From WHSW01 sp963740055 (lineage in GTDB: Bacteria; Actinomycetota; Thermoleophilia; Solirubrobacterales; 70-9), in the NCBI GenBank assembly GCA_963740055.1, contig CAVUCL010000004.1, positions 434,001-498,000 of the forward strand: a DNA stretch of 64,000 bases. Direction: 5' to 3'. Within the stretch, counting starts at the first letter, position 1; every line of letters begins with the position of its first letter. Position numbers and translations under genes: made by a program. Below the pieces are notes generated by a model. That model was not told the origin of the DNA. It made no database searches and saw nothing but the letters and a program-made list of their open reading frames with translations. Positions 53,671 through 64,000 of the stretch are shown here, piece after piece.

Positions 53671-55040
53671 CGATTCAACGCCTCGATCAGGTCGACCGAG
53701 GCGAGGATCCCGAGCGCGCGCCCATCATCGACCACGATCACCGGCTTGCGCTCGCCGAGCAGCATCTTGATCGCGTCGTTGACCGGACTCTCGGCGGCGA
53801 GCTCGGGAAGCGGTGGCTCGATCACTTCGGTCACCGGCTCGCCGAGGATCCCGGGGTGGTCGGCCGAGGCCATCAGCAGGCCGCGCTCGGAGACCGTACC
53901 GAGGAAGGCGCGCCCGTCCTCGCCCGAGACCACGGGGACCTGGGAGACGCCGTGCTCGCGCATCAGCTCGAGCGCGCGGCCGACCGGGTCGTGACTGCCG
54001 ACGGTGAGCATCGGCCGGTCGACGCCACGCGAGCGGATCACCTCGCCGACCGTGAGCGCCTCGCCCTCGCCGAGGTAGCCGTGCTCGCGCATCCACGAGT
54101 CGTTGAAGACCTTGGAGACGTAGGGACGGCCCCCGTCGGGGATGATCGTCGCGACCAGCGCCTCGGGGTCGTCGAGCTCGCGCGCGACCTCGATCGCGGC
54201 AACGAGCGCGGTCCCGGTCGAGCCACCGGCGAACAGGCCCTCGCGGGCGACCAGCCGGCGCGCCATCAAGAACGAGTCGCGGTCGGAGACGGTGACGTAG
54301 CGGTCGACCACCGAGGGGTCGAAGGTGTCGGGCCAGAAGTCCTCGCCGATGCCCTCGACCCGATAGGGATGCACCGGGCCGCCGGAGTAGATCGATCCCT
54401 CCGGGTCGGCGCCAATCACCTCGACCTCGGGGCGCTGCTGCTTGATGTAGCGGCCGACGCCCGTGATCGTGCCGCCCGTGCCGACGGCGACCACCAGGTG
54501 GGTGAGCGCGCCGGCGGTCTGGCGCCAGAGCTCCGGCCCGGTCGAGCTGAAGTGGGTCTCGGGATTGGCGTCGTTGAAGTACTGGTTCGGCTGGAACGCG
54601 CCCTCGATCTCCTCCGTGAGCCGGTCGGCGACGCGGTAGTAGGACTGCGGCGAGTCGGGCTCGACCGCGGTCGGGCAGACGACCACCTCGGCGCCGAACG
54701 CGCGCAGGGTGTCGATCTTCTCGCGGCTCATCTTGTCCGGCATCACCGCGATCACGCTGTAACCGCGCAGTGCCGCCGCCATCGCGAGCCCGAGCCCGGT
54801 GTTGCCGGAGGTCGGCTCGATCAACGTCCCGCCCGGCTTCAGCTTGCCCTCGCGCTCGGCCGCCTCGATCATCGCCAGCGCGGGGCGGTCCTTGATCGAG
54901 CCGCCCGGGTTCAGGTACTCGACCTTGGCGACCAGCGGCGTGCGCAGCTCGGGCTCGAGCCGCGACAGGCGCACGAGCGGCGTCTCGCCGATCAGGTCGA
55001 GGACCGACTCATGGATCTCGCTCCCAGCCCGCGCGGCCAC
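53667..55040 (-). CDS. Cystathionine beta-synthase with C-terminal CBS domain pair
   Basis: The product is 457 residues from the GTG at 55040. PLP Lys50 is in NPGGSIKDRPA, the substrate loop is PTSGNTGLG, and the phosphate loop is VGTGGTITGVG. Residues about 325-457 hold two CBS domains (HDPVGRALELMREHGVSQVPV and ESPVNDAIKMLLGERKPVIVV), which bind adenosyl ligands in relatives. It condenses serine and homocysteine, the first step of reverse transsulfuration. It forms an operon with the downstream lyase. Confidence 0.92.
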   Translation of the reverse strand: MAARAGSEIHESVLDLIGETPLVRLSRLEPELRTPLVAKVEYLNPGGSIKDRPALAMIEAAEREGKLKPGGTLIEPTSGNTGLGLAMAAALRGYSVIAVMPDKMSREKIDTLRAFGAEVVVCPTAVEPDSPQSYYRVADRLTEEIEGAFQPNQYFNDANPETHFSSTGPELWRQTAGALTHLVVAVGTGGTITGVGRYIKQQRPEVEVIGADPEGSIYSGGPVHPYRVEGIGEDFWPDTFDPSVVDRYVTVSDRDSFLMARRLVAREGLFAGGSTGTALVAAIEVARELDDPEALVATIIPDGGRPYVSKVFNDSWMREHGYLGEGEALTVGEVIRSRGVDRPMLTVGSHDPVGRALELMREHGVSQVPVVSGEDGRAFLGTVSERGLLMASADHPGILGEPVTEVIEPPLPELAAESPVNDAIKMLLGERKPVIVVDDGRALGILASVDLIEALNR

Positions 55041-55047
55041 GGGATGA

Positions 55048-55080
55048 GCTTACGCCGCCCGCGGCGCGGGCGGCGTAAGC
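55048..55080. terminator. 15-bp perfect hairpin between the secreted-protein gene and cystathionine beta-synthase
   Basis: GCTTACGCCGCCCGC and its complement flank a 3-base loop. It lies just after the stop of the minus-strand gene at 55100 and 8 bases before the GTG of the cystathionine beta-synthase. There is no T-tract on either side. It could end the upstream transcript or act on the leader of the downstream gene. Confidence 0.5.
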
Positions 55081-55099
55081 GTTTGAACCCGGCCGACCT

Positions 55100-56290
55100 C
55101 TACTTCTTCAACTTCGCCTTGAACGAGACGCTGGCGCCGTTGACCGTGTTGGTCAGCTTGATCTTGCCCTTCGCCTTCTTGGTGGTCTTGAAGAGCTTCT
55201 TGCCCTTCTTGCTGAGCTTCACGGTCGCCGCGCCGGTGGTCGCCGGCTCGACCGAGTAGGTCCCCTTCGCGACCTTGATCTTCTTCTTCTTGCTCAGCGT
55301 GACCTTGTTATTGCCACCACCGCCGCCGCCCGGCACCGTGGCGGTGATCACGACCTTGCCGATGCAAGGATCGCTCGCCCCCTCGGGCAGCGTGCAGGTG
55401 AGCGGGAAGGTGCCGTTCTTGCCGTCGAAGTTGATCTTGTTCGACCCGGCGGTCACGCCGACCGCGCCGCCGAACAGATCCGGCGCCTGGCACGTCTGTG
55501 GCCCTTCGGTGTTGAAGCGAAGGTTGTCGATGAACGCCGCCGAGTCGTAGATCGAGTCGCCGGCGTCGTAGACCGAGAAGTAGACGGTGTGCTGCCCGGC
55601 CGTGATCGGCACCTTCGCCGTCAGCAAGGGCGTGCCCGCGTCATACGTCGTGCCCGGCTGCGCGTCAGCCTCGCTGACCGCGGTCGGTCCGACGGTGTCG
55701 ACCGAGACCTGGTCGCCGTATCCGGCGGCGAAGTCGTTCGGCGCAATCAGCTGCGCCTGCCCCGTCTTCGGGTCCGATCCAAGGGTCCAGTCGGTCGTGT
55801 CGAGCTCGGCGACGAACGCGTCGTTGAAGCCCGCGTTGACGAACTCGGGGAACTCCTCGGAGAAGAACTTGTAGTCGACCAGCAGGCAGCTGACGTTGCC
55901 GGGCACGGTGATGCTGACGCCGAGCGTCATCGGGTCGAACGCGCCCCCGCGCGCCGGCACCGTGACCCCGTAGCTGCCGCTCGAGCTCGGTGAGTCGTTG
56001 GGCTCGTCGGCGATCTCCGCGTCACCCGAGGTGATCACGCCGAAGTTGCCGCCCGCGACCGGGAAGCCGGCATGCCCGGCGTTGTCGCCGACACCGGCCT
56101 GGCCATCCGAGTAGCCGGGGCTGAAGCCACCGCTCTGTCCGCCGATCGCCTGAGCGACGACGTTCGGGTCGTTCTCGGCGCTGATGTTGGCACTCGCCGC
56201 GCTCACCGGCCCGACCACCGCGATCGCGGCCACCGAAAGCAGGGCTCCGAGTCCGATCCGACGCCACTCCCACTGGAATCCTTGTTCCAT
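55100..56290 (-). CDS. Secreted protein with choice-of-anchor-L-like domain
   Basis: The product is 396 residues from the ATG at 56290, chosen because GGGGGAG lies 4 bases upstream. A signal peptide (LGALLSVAAIAVVGPVSAASA) is followed by a domain with DYKFFSEEFPEFVNAGFNDA, the EFPE...NDA pattern of choice-of-anchor-L domains, and ITAGQHTVYFSVYDAGDSIYD. The C-terminal ~110 residues are Lys/Gly-rich beta-strand repeats (KKGKKLFKTTKKAKGKIKL). It is likely a surface or extracellular protein; the function is unknown. Confidence 0.75.
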   Translation of the reverse strand: MEQGFQWEWRRIGLGALLSVAAIAVVGPVSAASANISAENDPNVVAQAIGGQSGGFSPGYSDGQAGVGDNAGHAGFPVAGGNFGVITSGDAEIADEPNDSPSSSGSYGVTVPARGGAFDPMTLGVSITVPGNVSCLLVDYKFFSEEFPEFVNAGFNDAFVAELDTTDWTLGSDPKTGQAQLIAPNDFAAGYGDQVSVDTVGPTAVSEADAQPGTTYDAGTPLLTAKVPITAGQHTVYFSVYDAGDSIYDSAAFIDNLRFNTEGPQTCQAPDLFGGAVGVTAGSNKINFDGKNGTFPLTCTLPEGASDPCIGKVVITATVPGGGGGGNNKVTLSKKKKIKVAKGTYSVEPATTGAATVKLSKKGKKLFKTTKKAKGKIKLTNTVNGASVSFKAKLKK

Positions 56291-56365
56291 TCCACTCCCC
56301 CGAGTGTTGCTGCCGGACCGTCGCGCGGCCGACATGGCTCGTATGAAATTCACCCCTTAGCAGCG

Positions 56366-56395
56366 ATCCTATGCCGACGACGGACGCGGAGTCAA
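56366..56395 (-). promoter_or_regulatory. Sigma-70-type promoter of the secreted-protein gene at 56290
   Basis: On the minus strand TTGACT (56395-56390), 18 bases, then TAGGAT (56371-56366). It lies between the upstream gene's stop and this gene, giving a leader of about 70 bases. Confidence 0.55.
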
Positions 56396-56396
56396 G

Positions 56397-57722
56397 CTAG
56401 CGGCGCCTGCGCACCTTCCACTTGTGCTTGTCCGGGGTCGGGTCGGCGTTGCCGGCGGCGTCGATCGCGCGCACCTCGAGCCGGTGCTTGCCGCGCTTGG
56501 CCTTGAACTTGAGCGGCGACGCGCAGGGCTCGAACTCGCCCTTGTCGAGCTTGCACTCGAAGCTCGATCCGGCCTCGGTCGAGCTGAACAGGAACTTCGC
56601 CTTCTTCTTGAACGTCTTTTTCTTCGGGCCCTTGTCGATCGACGTCTCGGGCGCGACGATGTCGGCGCTGCCGCCGCCACCGTCCGGGGGCGGGTCGCTG
56701 GTGTCCTCGGCGATCGAGAAGTTGCGGGTGACGGTGTTCGGGTTGCCGGCGTTGTCGGTCGCGCGGACCGAGAAGGTGTAGTTCCCGACCCCGAGATTGG
56801 AGACCGAATGCGACGAGCTTCCGCCCGAGCACGCTCCGAAGCTCGCCGGGTCACCGACCGAGACGACGCTGCACTGAACCGACGCCACCCCGCTCGGGGT
56901 AGCGCTCGGGGCACTCGCCGGGGCAGCGTCGGCGGCCGTGAACGACCAGGTCTGGGTCGACCCCGGGCCGTAGGTCTGACCGTTTGGCCCGCTGAACGCG
57001 CTGAAGATTGGCGCGGTGTTGTCGATCGTGAACGAGGCCTCGGTGAAGCCTGCGTTGCCGGCGGGATCGAACGCGGTCGCGCGGAGCGTGGCCGCGCCGT
57101 CGACAACGGACGCGGTGTTGTAAGACGCTTGGTACGGGGCGGTCGTGTCCATGCCGACCAACGTCCCTCGGACGCGAAACTCGATCCGGGTGACGCCGTT
57201 AGGGTCCGAGGCCGACGCCGAGAGCGTGATTGTCCCGCGGTGGAAGCCGCTGCTCGGGGACACGCCGGAGACCATCGGCGGGGTGTTGTCGACGAAGGTC
57301 GCGGTGACGGTCTTGCTCGACGACATCGTGACCTGGCAGGTGCGCGCGGTGGCCGGCACGCAGTTGGAAGACCACGAGCTGAACACGTAGCCGTTGCGGT
57401 CGGGCTCGGCGGTGAGCTCGACCGTTTGCGCGAAGCAGAACTGCGGTGGTGGTGGGTCCGGGTTCGACTCGCAGTCGTCCGCGTAAAACTCCGAGCAGTC
57501 GGGCAATCCGGTCTCGTCGCAATCGATTCCGGTGGTGGACCCGTCGTTGCTGGGTCCGCTGATGTCGCCCTTGCCGACGACGCTGACGGTCAGCGTCCCG
57601 TCGGCATCCGCCCGCGCGGCGTCGAACGCGGACAGCGCGAGCAGCGCGATGCACGCGCCGCCGATCGTCAGGGCCACCCGCCACCCCCTGCGCAGGTGAG
57701 CACTACACCCAAGAGTGCTCAT
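56397..57722 (-). CDS. Secreted multi-domain protein (InlB-B-like repeat plus Ig-like domains)
   Basis: The product is 441 residues from the ATG at 57722. A signal peptide (about 13-37) leads to an InlB-B-like segment (VELTAEPDRNGYVFSSWSSN, then TCQVTMSSSKTVTATF). Two Ig-like domains follow (PPMVSGVSPSSGFHRGTITL and IFSAFSGPNGQTYGPG). The C-terminus, about residues 365-435, has SSTEAGSSFECKLDKGEFEP, a domain frequent in soil actinobacterial surface proteins. It is probably an adhesin or wall-associated protein. Several Cys suggest disulfides. Confidence 0.75.
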   Translation of the reverse strand: MSTLGCSAHLRRGWRVALTIGGACIALLALSAFDAARADADGTLTVSVVGKGDISGPSNDGSTTGIDCDETGLPDCSEFYADDCESNPDPPPPQFCFAQTVELTAEPDRNGYVFSSWSSNCVPATARTCQVTMSSSKTVTATFVDNTPPMVSGVSPSSGFHRGTITLSASASDPNGVTRIEFRVRGTLVGMDTTAPYQASYNTASVVDGAATLRATAFDPAGNAGFTEASFTIDNTAPIFSAFSGPNGQTYGPGSTQTWSFTAADAAPASAPSATPSGVASVQCSVVSVGDPASFGACSGGSSSHSVSNLGVGNYTFSVRATDNAGNPNTVTRNFSIAEDTSDPPPDGGGGSADIVAPETSIDKGPKKKTFKKKAKFLFSSTEAGSSFECKLDKGEFEPCASPLKFKAKRGKHRLEVRAIDAAGNADPTPDKHKWKVRRRR

Positions 57723-57732
57723 CTCGCGCGCG

Positions 57733-57761
57733 AATCTAGCGCACCGCGAGGCGCCTGACAA
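57733..57761 (-). promoter_or_regulatory. Sigma-70-type promoter of the secreted multi-domain gene
   Basis: On the minus strand TTGTCA (57761-57756), 17 bases, then TAGATT (57738-57733), 10 bases before the ATG. It is the best -35/-10 match I see in the window, and implies an almost leaderless transcript. Confidence 0.65.
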
Positions 57762-57785
57762 CCACCGACCGCGCGGATTGAGCTC

Positions 57786-61838
<4,053 letters not shown>

Positions 61839-61847
61839 CAGCTCGCG

Positions 61848-64000
<2,153 letters not shown>

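Overview
The window comes from a very GC-rich bacterial chromosome. The S10-spc-alpha ribosomal gene order, the ECF41-type sigma factor, GTG/ATG start codons with little or no ribosome-binding site, and secreted proteins of a style common in soil actinobacteria all suggest Actinobacteriota, most likely class Thermoleophilia (Solirubrobacterales-like). The taxonomy is inference; no 16S gene is present.

Layout. 1-1960 (+): end of moeA, a single gene encoding MoaD, MoaE and MoaC fused together, and a mog/moaB homologue (molybdopterin synthesis). 2002-6414: mixed small operons, with a DUF2188-like membrane protein, an ECF41 sigma factor with its epimerase partner, tRNA-Pro(CGG), a TVP38/DedA-like protein, a membrane-anchored DsbA-like protein and two small proteins. 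6517-15679: acyl-CoA synthetase, sulfatase, patatin lipase, D-Ala-D-Ala carboxypeptidase, DNA ligase LigA and SurE. 15754-22855: a surface-glycan-type cluster (two GT2 glycosyltransferases, a phosphodiesterase-like protein, a Gfo/Idh/MocA oxidoreductase, a UDP-galactopyranose-mutase-like flavoprotein and a GT-C-like membrane protein). 22880-26574: a ferric-iron ABC transporter. The glycan cluster and the transporter share a TTAGG-N4-CCTAA palindrome at their divergent promoters.

26582-50627 (minus strand, read from high to low coordinates): fusA-tuf, then rpsJ-rplC-rplD-rplW-rplB-rpsS-rplV-rpsC-rplP-rpmC-rpsQ-rplN-rplX-rplE-rpsN-rpsH-rplF-rplR-rpsE-rpmD-rplO-secY, two inserted genes (a GNAT and an AbiEi/DUF559 protein), adk-map-rpmJ-rpsM-rpsK-rpsD-rpoA-rplQ-truA. 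infA is missing from its usual place. The str operon is split: rpsL-rpsG (50157-51036) is separated from fusA by two plus-strand membrane-protein genes. rpoB (cut by the window end) and rpoC lie 6.7 kb further on, separated from rpsL by a small HAD protein, a cupin-TPR protein, the reverse transsulfuration pair (CBS and cystathionine gamma-lyase/synthase type) and two secreted proteins.

Two properties run through the window. First, many genes start exactly 6 (sometimes 8) bases after a TANNNT-like -10 hexamer with no ribosome-binding site, which points to leaderless mRNAs. Second, at least 20 apparent one-base frameshifts are present, mostly an extra G or C, including in essential genes (fusA, ligA, rpsC, rplE, rpsQ). 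Adding or removing the proposed base makes each of these genes a whole number of codons, so assembly or base-calling errors are far more likely than decay. Coordinates for those genes span the whole intended gene.
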